From assembly GCF_000741645.1 (NCBI RefSeq), contig NZ_JGZD01000009.1, positions 558,001-622,000 of the forward strand: 64,000 nt of DNA, written 5' to 3'. The first letter of the stretch is position 1; every line of letters begins with the position of its first letter. A model generated the notes under the pieces. The model searched no databases and was not told the DNA's origin. It saw only the letters and a list, made by a program, of their open reading frames with translations. The DNA is from Bifidobacterium minimum. GTDB lineage: Bacteria > Actinomycetota > Actinomycetes > Actinomycetales > Bifidobacteriaceae. This document shows positions 10,007 through 18,397 of the stretch, piece by piece. A program made the position numbers and the translations under genes.

Positions 10007-10768
10007 TGGGCCTGAGGATGCCGGATCCGGCCGTGGAGCTGGATCACGTGTCGTTCCTGTACGACGTGGGGGAGGAGCGGCACAGGAGGAGTCGATGATG
10101 TGAGCACGGTCATTCCGCGGGGGCAGGTTGTCCTTATCTGCGGTGATTCCGGCTGTGGTAAGACCACGGTGACCCGGCTTATCAATGGTCTGGCGCCGCA
10201 CTATTTCGAGGGGAACCTCACCGGAACCGTGAGGGTCTGCGGTCTGAGCGTTGCCGACAGCCCCCTGACCGAGCTTTCCCGGGATGTGGGATCGGTTTTT
10301 CAGAATCCCGACAGTCAGTTTCTTGCCCTTGACGTCGAAGGCGAGCTTGCCTTCGGATGCGAGAATTACGAGATGGATCCCTCCGAGATCCGTCGGCGGA
10401 TTTCCGCGGCGGAGAGGGATTTCCGATTGGTCGGTCTGCGCGGACGGTCGGTACGTTCCCTGAGCGGCGGGCAGAAGCAGACCCTGGCGTGCGCCGGCGT
10501 GGCGTGCGTCGACCCCGAGATCATGGTTCTTGATGAGCCCAGCAGCAATCTGGATGCCAGAGCCATCGAAAGACTACGCGGGATCATCGCGATGTGGCGC
10601 GCCCGCGGGAAAACCGTCGTAATAGCGGAGCATCGACTGTACTGGCTGAATGGTTTGGTGGATCGCGTGGCCCATATGACGATGGGTCGCGTCGACTATG
10701 AGATGGACGGGGAGGAATTCTTCTCGATGGAGGATGGGCGTCGGCGGGAATGGGGCTTCGCCCGCTGA
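10006..10768 (+). pseudogene. ecfA: ECF transporter ATPase, first ABC domain, frameshifted
   Basis: ATP-binding subunit of an ECF transporter. From ATG 10006 the frame reads a normal ABC start (VELDHVSFLYDVGEER) and then hits TGA at 10096. Removing one base at 10093 restores the frame into SDDVSTVIPRGQVVLICGDS. Everything after that is well preserved to 10768: Walker A GDSGCGKTT, Q-loop FQNPDSQF, signature SLSGGQKQ, Walker B IMVLDEPSS and switch H in AEHRL. The piece 10100-10768 alone (GTG start) would make an ATPase lacking the first strand. Family members in this clade often carry two ABC domains in one chain; the second survives only as a fragment downstream. Confidence 0.75.
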
Positions 10769-10845
10769 CGGTGGAGCAGATCGTTTCGGATGCGGGCGTC
10801 CAAGGCTCCCGTGGGCGTGCCGCGCATACGGGACCCCATCCAACC

Positions 10846-11096
10846 CCCGTCGCAGGTTTCAGGACGTCGAATGCGAGCTGTTCGCGCAGTCGGCGCTTGA
10901 TGAGGTGATGCTCGCGCAGCCGGTGGAGGACGAGGAGGCCGCCCTGCGGATCCTTGACGTGGTGGATTTGGGGGATTGCCACGAACGTCACCCCCTGTCG
11001 CTGTCCGGCGGGCAGAAGCAGCGCGTCGTCTGCGGCATCCGCAATCTTCCGGATGCGGCGGGGGCGTCGCGCGGACGCTGGTGCCGGTGCCGATAG
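10846..11096 (+). pseudogene. Fragment of a second ECF ATPase domain
   Basis: The frame reads RRRFQDVECELFAQSALDEV (Q-loop region), then DVVDLGDCHERHPLSLSGGQ KQR (signature motif; written with a gap), and then runs into unrelated sequence. Walker A before it and Walker B after it are missing, so it cannot bind or hydrolyse ATP. The 77 bases between 10769 and 10845 hold no recognisable ABC sequence. It is the tail of the same decayed locus. Confidence 0.7.
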
Positions 11097-11139
11097 CGGT
11101 ATCGATGCCGGTATCGGTCGCGGATCCCTTCCGCGTGTC

Positions 11140-11179
11140 ATATATTAACTAGGTTAATATATCAACTTAGGAAATATAT
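11140..11179. promoter_or_regulatory. AT-rich palindromic double operator upstream of the ROK gene
   Basis: A 23-bp palindrome at 11140-11162 (arms ATATATTAAC and GTTAATATAT around TAG) is followed by an imperfect copy at 11157-11179 that shares six bases with it, giving a 17-bp period (ATATAT at 11140, 11157 and 11174). The block stands out from the GC-rich surroundings. It lies 42 bases before the ROK regulator start and is the obvious candidate for its binding site; AT-rich elements here could also supply the promoter. Confidence 0.7.
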
Positions 11180-11205
11180 GAGGACGATCATACCGCTCCA
11201 TCCTG

Positions 11206-11233
11206 CGTGTCCACCGTTCCGTGTCCACCATGG
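11206..11233 (+). repeat. 14-bp tandem duplication at the ROK gene start
   Basis: CGTGTCCACC occurs at 11206 and 11220 (period 14). The GTG used as the first possible start (11221) lies in the second copy; the first copy contains an equivalent GTG at 11207. Confidence 0.6.
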
Positions 11234-12510
11234 GAATGCAGCTACGGGGCGGAATCGGTCGTTCTGGTCAGCAGGGGGTCGTCGTGGAATCCTTGTCATC
11301 CGGGCCGTCTCAAGAGAGCTCCGAGTACACCCGCTCGCGCGTGGTGGCCCTTCTTCATTCGCACGGCGTCAGTTCGCGGGCGGCCATCGCTCGGTCGCTG
11401 GATCTCACTCCCGCCGCGGTCACCAAAGTGGTGTCCAGGCTTTTGAATGAGGGCGTGGTCGAGGAGACCGGCGGCATCGAGGGTCGTGGCGGCCGCCGTT
11501 CCATCGGCGTGCGGATCGATGGGACGCGATTCCACGTCATCGGCGTCAAGTTCGCCCGAAGCCTTGTCCGGATCGGCGTGTTCGATCTTGACGGGCGTCC
11601 TCTGTCCATGGAGGATCTTCCCACCGTCACGGAGGACACCATCGCCGAGACGATCTCGTCGATCCGTCGTCGGATACATGCGCTTCTCCGAGCGGATGAC
11701 TCGATACGTGCGGTGGGAATGGCGGTTCCGGGGCCTTATCTCCGTGAGGTCGGACGCACCGCGGTCGTGTCGTCGATGCAGGGATGGCGGAGCGTCAACT
11801 TCCTCCATGAATTCTCCGGTAGGTTCCCCGTTCAGGTCTTCGTCGAGCAGGACGCCCGAGCCGGCGTCCTCGCGCATCATCTGTTCGATCCCGAGTCCCA
11901 GACCCCGGACCTCGCCTACTATCTGCTTGGCGAGGGCGTGGGCTTGGGGGTGCTCGACGCGGATCGTCTCATCAACGGTCAGCAGGGCGCGGCGACCGAG
12001 ATCGGCCATGTCAGTGTCGACGTCAACGGGCGGCCCTGTGAATGCGGGAACGTCGGATGTCTTGAGCAGTATTGCTCGGCCGTTGCCATCCACCGTGAGG
12101 TCGTGGAACGGGGGATGGTGCCCGGTGCGCGGGATATGAGCCATGCGCAGGCCTGCGAGGCGGTTTTTGAGAGCGCTCGATCCGGGGAAGCCGACGCCGT
12201 CGAGCTTGTTCGGCGAATAGGCCGGTACGTCGGATACGGCTGCGTGACGATCATCAACTCCTACAATCCGCGACGGATCGTGATCGGCGACATCGTCGCC
12301 GGGGGCGGAGAGATTTTGCTCGATTCCGTGCGTGACGTCGTCGAGAGCCGTGCCATTCCCGAGGTCAGGGACGAGACCGAAATCGTTCTGTCCACCATGT
12401 CTCCGGACGCGGCGGTGACCGGCGCCGCGGCGGTGGCCATCCAGCACCTTATCGATCGTCCTTCCCTGCTCGTCGGTTCGGGGAAGGCAACGGAGCATCC
12501 GGTCGCCTGA
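11221..12510 (+). CDS. ROK family transcriptional regulator
   Basis: Sugar-responsive repressor of the NagC/XylR class. An N-terminal winged helix (about residues 38-83: RVVALLHSHGVSSRAAIARS, then LTPAAVTKVVSRLLNEG) is followed by an actin-like kinase-fold sensor domain with the ROK zinc site CECGNVGCLEQYC and the GAATEIGHVSVD segment. The start is open: GTG 11221, ATG 11230 and ATG 11236 are all possible and none has a strong ribosome binding site. It sits directly behind a double palindromic operator and upstream of a PfkB sugar kinase, so it probably controls itself and the kinase in response to a sugar such as fructose; the effector cannot be read from sequence. Confidence 0.88.
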   Translation: MSTMGMQLRGGIGRSGQQGVVVESLSSGPSQESSEYTRSRVVALLHSHGVSSRAAIARSLDLTPAAVTKVVSRLLNEGVVEETGGIEGRGGRRSIGVRIDGTRFHVIGVKFARSLVRIGVFDLDGRPLSMEDLPTVTEDTIAETISSIRRRIHALLRADDSIRAVGMAVPGPYLREVGRTAVVSSMQGWRSVNFLHEFSGRFPVQVFVEQDARAGVLAHHLFDPESQTPDLAYYLLGEGVGLGVLDADRLINGQQGAATEIGHVSVDVNGRPCECGNVGCLEQYCSAVAIHREVVERGMVPGARDMSHAQACEAVFESARSGEADAVELVRRIGRYVGYGCVTIINSYNPRRIVIGDIVAGGGEILLDSVRDVVESRAIPEVRDETEIVLSTMSPDAAVTGAAAVAIQHLIDRPSLLVGSGKATEHPVA

Positions 12511-12524
12511 TCGTCGAGGCGGCT

Positions 12525-12580
12525 GCATCGCATCCGTCGCATCGCATCCGTCGCATCAAGAAATACCGCATCAAGAAAGG
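12525..12580 (+). repeat. Tandem duplications in the ROK-kinase gap
   Basis: GCATCGCATCCGTC is repeated exactly at 12525 and 12539 (period 14), and GCATCAAGAAA at 12553 and 12568 (period 15). The last copy supplies AAGAAAGG, the ribosome binding site of the kinase gene. Confidence 0.7.
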
Positions 12581-12590
12581 AACGATCATC

Positions 12591-13487
12591 ATGACAAAGC
12601 CCATAGTCGTCGCATTGGGGGAGCTTCTCTGGGACAGGCTTCCCTCCGGCAAGCGCGCCGGCGGAGCGCCGGTGAACTTCGCCTACCACGCGACCATGAA
12701 CGGAGCCGACGGATACGCCATCAGCGCGGTCGGCGAGGACGCCCTGGGGGATGAACTCGTAGGTGAAACACAGAAGGCTGGCATCACCTCGATCATCCAG
12801 CGGAACGCCTGGCCCACCGGGACCGTAGACGTCACGCTTCGGGAGGGAATCCCCGAATACGTCATCCGCAGGGGCGTGGCATGGGATCATCTTCTTCTCA
12901 CCCGTGAGCTGATCGATGTCGTGGAGAGGGCCGACGCCCTGTGCTTCGGTTCTCTGGCGCTGCGCTCTCCGGAGACCCATGACACCATCATCGAGCTGCT
13001 GCGGCACTCCCGTCGGGACGCCATGCGCTTCTTCGACATCAACCTCCGAAGCGACTACTACTCGCAGGAGCTGATTACCGAACTTCTGGGATACGCTACG
13101 GTTCTTAAGCTCAATGACGACGAACTTCTTCTTCTACGGGACATGTTCTCGATCCATGCAGAGTCCGACGCCGAATCCTGCCGGTGGCTTCTGGCGCGAT
13201 TCGATCTCGACTATGTGATCCTCACGGCGGGATCGGATTTCAGCATGGTCACCGCGCGTGACGGTGAGACGTCCACCATCGCCACGCCCCATGTGGAGGT
13301 CGTGGACACGGTTGGTGCGGGGGATTCGTTCTCCGGGACCTTCACGGCCCGTATCCTTTCGGGCGCCTCGCTATCACAGGCGCATCGGGACGCGGTGAAC
13401 GTCGCTGCCTTCGTCTGCACAGGCAGCGGGGCATGGCCGGAGTATCCCACAGCCATTCCTGACTATCTGGAGGCTTCGCGCAAGTAG
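12591..13487 (+). CDS. PfkB family carbohydrate kinase, probably fructokinase
   Basis: Ribokinase-fold sugar kinase in the cytoplasm. Seen: the N-terminal GELLWDRLPSG and GGAPVNFAYHA (sugar-binding glycine pair), FDINLRSDYY, and the catalytic motif DTVGAGDSFSGTF with D245 as the base. Length 298 is normal. The GELLWD...GGAPVNFA start is the fructokinase pattern rather than ribokinase or 1-phosphofructokinase, so phosphorylation of fructose is the best guess. AAAGGA lies 8 bases before ATG 12591. It follows the ROK regulator by 80 bases and is probably its target. Confidence 0.82.
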   Translation: MTKPIVVALGELLWDRLPSGKRAGGAPVNFAYHATMNGADGYAISAVGEDALGDELVGETQKAGITSIIQRNAWPTGTVDVTLREGIPEYVIRRGVAWDHLLLTRELIDVVERADALCFGSLALRSPETHDTIIELLRHSRRDAMRFFDINLRSDYYSQELITELLGYATVLKLNDDELLLLRDMFSIHAESDAESCRWLLARFDLDYVILTAGSDFSMVTARDGETSTIATPHVEVVDTVGAGDSFSGTFTARILSGASLSQAHRDAVNVAAFVCTGSGAWPEYPTAIPDYLEASRK

Positions 13488-13527
13488 GCGATTGCGCGCG
13501 CCGCTTAACGGTCCGCGCGCGTGTCGC

Positions 13528-13565
13528 TCCGTGCGGGACGCCCCTGAACGGCGGATCCGCACGGA
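13528..13565 (+). terminator. Possible terminator hairpin after the sugar kinase
   Basis: TCCGTGCGG (13528-13536) pairs with CCGCACGGA (13557-13565) around a 20-base loop; no T-run follows. Confidence 0.4.
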
Positions 13566-13592
13566 ACCATGGGCATCGGTATTGGCCGGGTG

Positions 13593-13621
13593 TTGAACAA
13601 CTCGTAACATGGCTTTATTAG
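13593..13621 (+). promoter_or_regulatory. Promoter of the gluABCD operon
   Basis: TTGAAC (13593-13598), 17-bp spacer, TATTAG (13616-13621). The -35 box overlaps the small palindrome GTTGAACAAC, which could be an operator half. The leader to ATG 13757 would be about 130 bases. Confidence 0.55.
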
Positions 13622-13756
13622 TTTTAATCACAATTCGCGGCCGTGTGGTCGTGCCGATCGTATGAGGTTGTGGCTCGTTGCGTGTCCGATTTTCCCGGGG
13701 GCGCAGGGGGAACGATGGCAGTCCGCGGTTTCGAGGTCCCGAAGGAAGAAGAAAAC

Positions 13757-14557
13757 ATGGTTTCCAGAATTTCGAACACCGTCATTGAGCCCGATGCGGA
13801 CGCCGTCTGCGCGAGGAGCGATGCCCCTCTGGTGGAGCTGCGTCACGTCGACAAGCATTTCGGCGATCTTCACGTCCTTCGGGACATCAACCTCACCGTC
13901 CGCAAGGGCGAGGTCCTGGTGATCCTGGGACCGTCCGGTTCGGGGAAATCCACGTTGTGCCGCACGATCAACAGGCTTGAGCCCATCGATTCCGGCGAGA
14001 TCATCATCGACGGGCAGCCGCTTCCGGAGGAGGGGAAGGATCTTACGCGGCTTCGCGCCGAGGTCGGCATGGTCTTTCAGTCGTTCAATCTTTTCGCGCA
14101 TAAATCCATCGTCGACAACGTCACCCTTGCGCCGCGAAAGGTCAGGCATATGTCCAAGGAAGACGCGACAGCGGAGGCGATGCGGCTTCTTGCCAGCGTC
14201 GGCGTCGCCGATCAGGCCGCCAAGATGCCCGCACAGCTTTCCGGCGGCCAGCAGCAGAGGGTCGCCATCGCGCGTTCCCTGGCGATGCATCCCAAGGTCA
14301 TGCTGTTCGATGAACCCACCAGCGCGCTTGATCCGGAGATGATCAGCGAGGTTCTCGACGTCATGGTCGACCTTGCCCATCAGGGCATGACGATGATCGT
14401 CGTCACCCATGAGATGGGCTTCGCGCGTCAGGCGGCCGATCGCGTCGTGTTCATGGCGGATGGACAGATCGTGGAGCAGGGGACGCCTTCGGAGTTCTTC
14501 GACCATACGACGACGGACAGGGCGAAGGAGTTCCTTGGAAAGATTCTTGCGCACTAA
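13757..14557 (+). CDS. gluA: Glutamate-type amino acid ABC transporter ATP-binding protein
   Basis: Cytoplasmic ATPase of a polar amino acid importer. Walker A is GPSGSGKST (about residues 58-66), then Q-loop FQSFNLF, signature [15 protein letters not shown], Walker [13 protein letters not shown] and switch H in VVTHEMGFA. Start ATG 13757 is preferred because GAAGGAAGAAG lies just upstream; the open frame runs further left without conserved content. The order ATPase, lipoprotein, permease, permease matches gluABCD of corynebacteria and bifidobacteria. Substrate is inferred from that order. Confidence 0.87.
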   Translation: MVSRISNTVIEPDADAVCARSDAPLVELRHVDKHFGDLHVLRDINLTVRKGEVLVILGPSGSGKSTLCRTINRLEPIDSGEIIIDGQPLPEEGKDLTRLRAEVGMVFQSFNLFAHKSIVDNVTLAPRKVRHMSKEDATAEAMRLLASVGVADQAAKMPAQLSGGQQQRVAIARSLAMHPKVMLFDEPTSALDPEMISEVLDVMVDLAHQGMTMIVVTHEMGFARQAADRVVFMADGQIVEQGTPSEFFDHTTTDRAKEFLGKILAH

Positions 14558-14680
14558 GTGTGGTGCGCGGGGTCCGTGGTGACGCTCGGGAGCCGCGGCA
14601 TGTATGCGCGGTCGGGCGTCCTGGCCTCTGACTGATGGCCACACGGTTCACATCACGAAGTACGAGAGAGGGAGCACACA

Positions 14681-15538
14681 ATGGCAAGGTTCCACACGAG
14701 ATCCATGATGGCGGCCGTATTGGCCGTGGCGTTGTCCGGCTCATTGTCGGCATGCGGAGGGACGTCGCAATCCTCGGACGGGGATGGTAAGCGCATCACG
14801 ATAGGCATTAAATTCGACCAGCCGGGACTGGGATTCAAACAGGGAAGCTCATACACGGGTCTTGATACGGACGTGGCCCGATACGTCGCGAAAAAGCTTG
14901 GATACTCGGAGGATCAGATCGTCTGGAAGGAGGCCCCCTCCAAACAGCGCGAGGCCCTGATCCAGAACGGGGACGTTGACATGGTCGTCGCCACGTACAC
15001 GATGAACAAGGCACGCTCCAAGGTGATCGATTTCGCCGGTCCGTATTTCGTCGCCGCGCAGGATCTTCTGGTCCGGTCGGACGAGACGGGGATCACCGGG
15101 CCCAAGAGCCTTGACGGCAAGAAGCTGTGTTCCGTCACCGGCTCGAATTCCGCGCAGAGGATCAAGCAGGATTATTCCAGTAAGGTCCAGCTTATGGAAC
15201 AGTCGGGCTATGCCGAGTGCGTGACGGCGTTGATCTCCGGAACGGTTGACGCCGTCACCACCGACGACGTCATCCTGGCGGGGCTCGCCTCCGCCAAGGG
15301 CAACGGGCAGCTCAAGGTTCTGGGGACGCCCTTCTCCAAGGAGCCGTATGGCATTGGAATCAAGAAGGGTGATACCTCCATGGTCTCCAAGGTCAATAAG
15401 GCCATCGAGGATATGATCTCCGACGGCTCATGGAAGAAGGCCGTCGACAGCGCCACCAAGGGAACGGGGTACACACCCAATTCGGAGTTCAACCCTCCGA
15501 CGAAGATCGGGGACTCCAGCTGGATCCAGGATCTGTGA
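14681..15538 (+). CDS. gluB: Amino acid ABC transporter substrate-binding lipoprotein
   Basis: Family 3 solute-binding protein anchored on the outer face of the membrane. The signal peptide (MARFHTRSMMAAVLAVALSG) ends in the lipobox LSAC, so the mature N-terminus is a lipidated cysteine near residue 25. The periplasmic-binding fold shows ITIGIKFDQPGLG, YTGLDTDVARYVAKKLGY, and DFAGPYFVAAQDLLV. GAGAGGGAG precedes ATG 14681. It is second in the gluABCD operon and should capture glutamate or a related acidic or polar amino acid. Confidence 0.87.
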   Translation: MARFHTRSMMAAVLAVALSGSLSACGGTSQSSDGDGKRITIGIKFDQPGLGFKQGSSYTGLDTDVARYVAKKLGYSEDQIVWKEAPSKQREALIQNGDVDMVVATYTMNKARSKVIDFAGPYFVAAQDLLVRSDETGITGPKSLDGKKLCSVTGSNSAQRIKQDYSSKVQLMEQSGYAECVTALISGTVDAVTTDDVILAGLASAKGNGQLKVLGTPFSKEPYGIGIKKGDTSMVSKVNKAIEDMISDGSWKKAVDSATKGTGYTPNSEFNPPTKIGDSSWIQDL

Positions 15539-15648
15539 CGAGCCTGAGGATGACGGAACGTGAATCGCCGATCGTCCGGAATCCCCCGCACGCCGGTGGC
15601 CGCGGGGGCGGACGAGATGTCGGCCGCATAAGTGGATGAGAGGTTGTG

Positions 15649-16326
15649 ATGTCGGATTTCATCGGTTTGTTCTCCCAATACGATGTGATCGGCGCGTTCC
15701 GCGTCAACATCGAATTGACGTTATGGAGCTCTCTCTTCTCGTTCCTCTGGGGTGTCGTGCTGGTCATGTTCCGCATCTCACCGGTGTCCTCGCTGCGGTC
15801 ATTCTCGTCGGGGTACGTGGAGCTTTTCAAGAACATACCGCTTACCATCATCATGGTGTTCATGGTCCTTGGAGTATTTGGGCAGCTCAAGTTCCAGTTC
15901 TCCGACAATTTCGACACCAACTTCTTCTGGCTCGCGGTCGCGGGGCTGTCGTTGTACACGTCGGCGTTCGTCTGCGAATCGCTCCGGTCCGGGATCAACA
16001 CGGTCCCGGTGGGACAGGCCGAGGCCGCACGATCCCTCGGTCTGGGGTTCTTCTCGTCGGCCGCCATCATCATTCTTCCGCAGGCCCTTCGCGGATCGGT
16101 CGCCCCTTTGGGCAATACCCTGATCGGTCTGATCAAAAACACGACAGTGGCGGCCGCGGCATCGGTGGCGACGGAGACGTCCAGCCTGATGAGCACCATG
16201 ATCGAGTTCAACGCCAATCTGGTGGTGGGAATATTTCTTATGTTCGCCATGGGATACGTGATCATCATCATCCCGGTCGGACTCGTGACCACATGGCTGT
16301 CGCGGAGATTGGCGGTGAAACGATGA
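15649..16326 (+). CDS. gluC: Amino acid ABC transporter permease GluC
   Basis: Membrane subunit of the importer with about five helices. The HisM-type loop that contacts the ATPase reads AEAARSLGLGFFSSAAIIIL, with QALRGSVAPLGNTLIGLIKN after it. 225 residues is normal. ATG 15649 follows GAGAGG; GTG 15646 one codon earlier is possible. Its stop overlaps the gluD start (ATGA), so both permeases are made together. Confidence 0.87.
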   Translation: MSDFIGLFSQYDVIGAFRVNIELTLWSSLFSFLWGVVLVMFRISPVSSLRSFSSGYVELFKNIPLTIIMVFMVLGVFGQLKFQFSDNFDTNFFWLAVAGLSLYTSAFVCESLRSGINTVPVGQAEAARSLGLGFFSSAAIIILPQALRGSVAPLGNTLIGLIKNTTVAAAASVATETSSLMSTMIEFNANLVVGIFLMFAMGYVIIIIPVGLVTTWLSRRLAVKR

Positions 16327-17222
16327 GCGCGAATCGGCGGAAGGCGTCCGCGGATCATGACGGAAAGGGGAGGAAGGGCTCCGAAGTGGGAGAGACTCTT
16401 CTTTTCGATGTCCCCGGGCCTCGAGGTCGGCGGCATATCAGGATTGCGAACGTCATCGGAGTCATCCTTCTGGTGACCCTGGTAATCGCCGTTCTCCATC
16501 GCTTGGCCAATCCGCCGCAGGGACAGAATCAGTTGAGCTGGGAGCTCTGGCGTCCGGCGCTTGACTGGACGGCATGGCGGGATTTCTATCTTCCCGGCCT
16601 GTGGTCCACGGTGTCGGCCTCGTTCTTCGCCGTTCTGGGGGCATTGCTTTTCGGTGTTCTCTTCGGTATGGGAAGGCTTTCCCGTCATGCCGTGATTCGT
16701 TGGTTCAGTTCGGTCGTCGTCGAATTCTGCAGGGCCGTTCCCGTGCTGATGTTCATGATCTTCCTCTGGCGGTGGTTCGCCTTCGCCGATCTCGGCGGGA
16801 ACGTGGCGTTCTACGCGGTGGTTCTGGCCCTGGTTCTGTACAATGGCTCGGTTATCGCCGAACTGGTGAGATCCGGGGTCGTGAACCTGCCACATGGTCA
16901 GCGTGAGGCGGCGAGATCATTGGGGATGGGACCGTTGCGGTCGTTGCTCAGCGTGGAAGTCCCTCAGGCGATATTGTCGATGCTTCCCGCATTGATCAGT
17001 CAGATCGTCATCGTTCTCAAGGACACCGCGTTGGGGTATATCATCACCTACACGGATCTTCTTCAGGAGTCACGGCGTCTGGGATCGATGTATTTCAACA
17101 TCCTGCAGACGCTGCTGGTGGCTGCGGCGCTGTATTTCGTCCTGTGCCTCTGTCTTACCAGGTTCTCGCAGTGGTTGCCCCGGCATATCCGAGTGATGTC
17201 CCCGGCGCCGGGCGATGAGTGA
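16323..17222 (+). CDS. gluD: Amino acid ABC transporter permease GluD
   Basis: Second membrane subunit of the glutamate-type importer. A charged N-terminal cytoplasmic stretch of about 40 residues precedes the first helix (IRIANVIGVILLVTLVIAVL). The ATPase-contact loop is REAARSLGMGPLRSLLSVEV followed by PQAILSMLPALISQIVIVLK and the LKDTALGYIITYTDLL segment. 299 residues, slightly longer than GluC, as usual. It closes the operon. Confidence 0.87.
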   Translation: MSANRRKASADHDGKGRKGSEVGETLLFDVPGPRGRRHIRIANVIGVILLVTLVIAVLHRLANPPQGQNQLSWELWRPALDWTAWRDFYLPGLWSTVSASFFAVLGALLFGVLFGMGRLSRHAVIRWFSSVVVEFCRAVPVLMFMIFLWRWFAFADLGGNVAFYAVVLALVLYNGSVIAELVRSGVVNLPHGQREAARSLGMGPLRSLLSVEVPQAILSMLPALISQIVIVLKDTALGYIITYTDLLQESRRLGSMYFNILQTLLVAAALYFVLCLCLTRFSQWLPRHIRVMSPAPGDE

Positions 17223-17549
17223 TCGACGGATGTGTTGCGGGGCACGTGTTGCGGGGCCGCCGCATGGACGTGCTACGGGGTCGGCGCGTCAGATCCGTGG
17301 GTTCCTCTGATCCATCCCGATTGCTTTGCGTGCTCCCCGTGATCCCATGATGATCCGGACGACCGTCTGGTCAGGTTCGGTGGGAAGCCATCCGTCTCTT
17401 GGCCGTGGGCCGGCCTTCGACCACAGTCTCCCGGCCATTTGCAGCATGTGCCGGCATCCGGCACCATCATGGATGATGGGTGCGCGGTCATGGGGAGACT
17501 CATGCTTTTGACGTCTCGCGTTCCTGATGCCTCATGCCCTTGACGATGC
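17223..17549. other. Intergenic region after gluD
   Basis: No supportable gene. It contains degenerate repeats of the type GTGTTGCGGGG (about 17230-17260) and GC-rich inverted segments near 17400-17440 (GGCCGTGGGCCGG and CCCGGCC). TTGACG at about 17507 might be a -35 box for the next gene. Confidence 0.4.
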
Positions 17550-17591
17550 CTCATCATTGGGAGCTCATCATTGGAAGCTCATCGATGGGGT
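17550..17591 (+). repeat. 14-bp tandem repeat, three copies, before the M23 gene
   Basis: CTCATCATTGGGAG (17550), CTCATCATTGGAAG (17564) and CTCATCGATGGGGT (17578) follow one another exactly. The third copy spans the nominal start region of the next gene. Confidence 0.7.
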
Positions 17592-18341
17592 AGGGGAGTT
17601 GGAAGGGGAGCGGGTAGGGGGGAACGTCGGACGAGCCTGCGATCGCGAGAACCACGGCGTAGACGGGGAAGACCTGGACGATGGGCGGATTCATCGTTTC
17701 GCTCTCATCCGTTTCGCTCCGATCTACGCGGCTCTCCGGCGAAGGATCCGTACCGGAGTCGCGTCACGCGCGCAGTCGGGACGCTTCTTTCCGTCGTCGC
17801 GGCGGCGGGGCTCGCCTTGGCGACGCCTACGAGTGATGTCCTTGCCCGGGATTCCTGCATGAGGCCGTCCGTCACGACGGCGGCCGTCACGACGACGAAG
17901 GATGGATCCGGGTGCGCGTTGATGTCGATGCCGTTGGCGAATCCACGCGTGACCGCCCCGTTCAGTGCTCCTGAGGCCGCATGGGCGCCGGGGCACCGGG
18001 GCATCGATCTGACCGCAGGGGAGGGGGATCTCATCTACTCCCCGGACGACGGCGTCGTAAGCTTCGTCGGTCGCGTGGCGGGAAAGAACGTGCTGAGTGT
18101 ACGGCACGCGCTCGTGGTGTCATCGTTCGAGCCTGCGACATCGGATCTGAAGGTCGGCGATGTCGTGGCCCGCGGGCAGCGCATCGGCGTGGTCTCAGTG
18201 GGCTCGGATCATTGCGACGGTCGGTGCCTCCACTGGGGGCTGCGAGCGCGTGACGGGAACCGGTACGTCGATCCCCGGATATGGACGGAAACGGGCCCCA
18301 TCGTTCTTAAGCCCGTTATATCCGCGAATCAAGGTGGGTAG
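17571..18341 (+). CDS. M23/LytM-type peptidase domain protein, exported
   Basis: Probable cell-wall-acting protein. A hydrophobic segment (AVGTLLSVVAAAGLALA, about residues 67-85) looks like a signal peptide or anchor. The LytM domain follows with the zinc ligand motif HRGIDL, the SPDDGVVSFVGRVAGK hairpin and a C-terminal CLHWGLR, the counterpart of the usual HxHxGLR; the first H of that pair is replaced by C, so catalytic activity is uncertain. The start is doubtful: the first 65 residues are R/G-rich and include a tandem repeat, and a start nearer the signal would be more natural, but no ATG or GTG with a good binding site is there. Confidence 0.7.
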   Translation: MEAHRWGRGVGRGAGRGERRTSLRSREPRRRRGRPGRWADSSFRSHPFRSDLRGSPAKDPYRSRVTRAVGTLLSVVAAAGLALATPTSDVLARDSCMRPSVTTAAVTTTKDGSGCALMSMPLANPRVTAPFSAPEAAWAPGHRGIDLTAGEGDLIYSPDDGVVSFVGRVAGKNVLSVRHALVVSSFEPATSDLKVGDVVARGQRIGVVSVGSDHCDGRCLHWGLRARDGNRYVDPRIWTETGPIVLKPVISANQGG

Positions 18342-18344
18342 ACT
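18339..18344 (+). promoter_or_regulatory. Possible -10 element of the first acyl-CoA ligase gene
   Basis: TAGACT overlaps the stop of the M23 gene. Transcription from about 18352 would give either a short leader before ATG 18398 or a nearly leaderless GTG 18353. Confidence 0.4.
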
Positions 18345-18397
18345 TGAGGGCAGTGTCCTCCACATCCGATGGGGGTTCATCAGAGCAGGGAGAAGAG

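Noticed and set aside
11221..13487. Mobile element origin of the ROK-kinase pair
   Set aside because: No transposase, integrase or flanking inverted repeats; base composition of the genes equals that of their neighbours, and only the operator is AT-rich.
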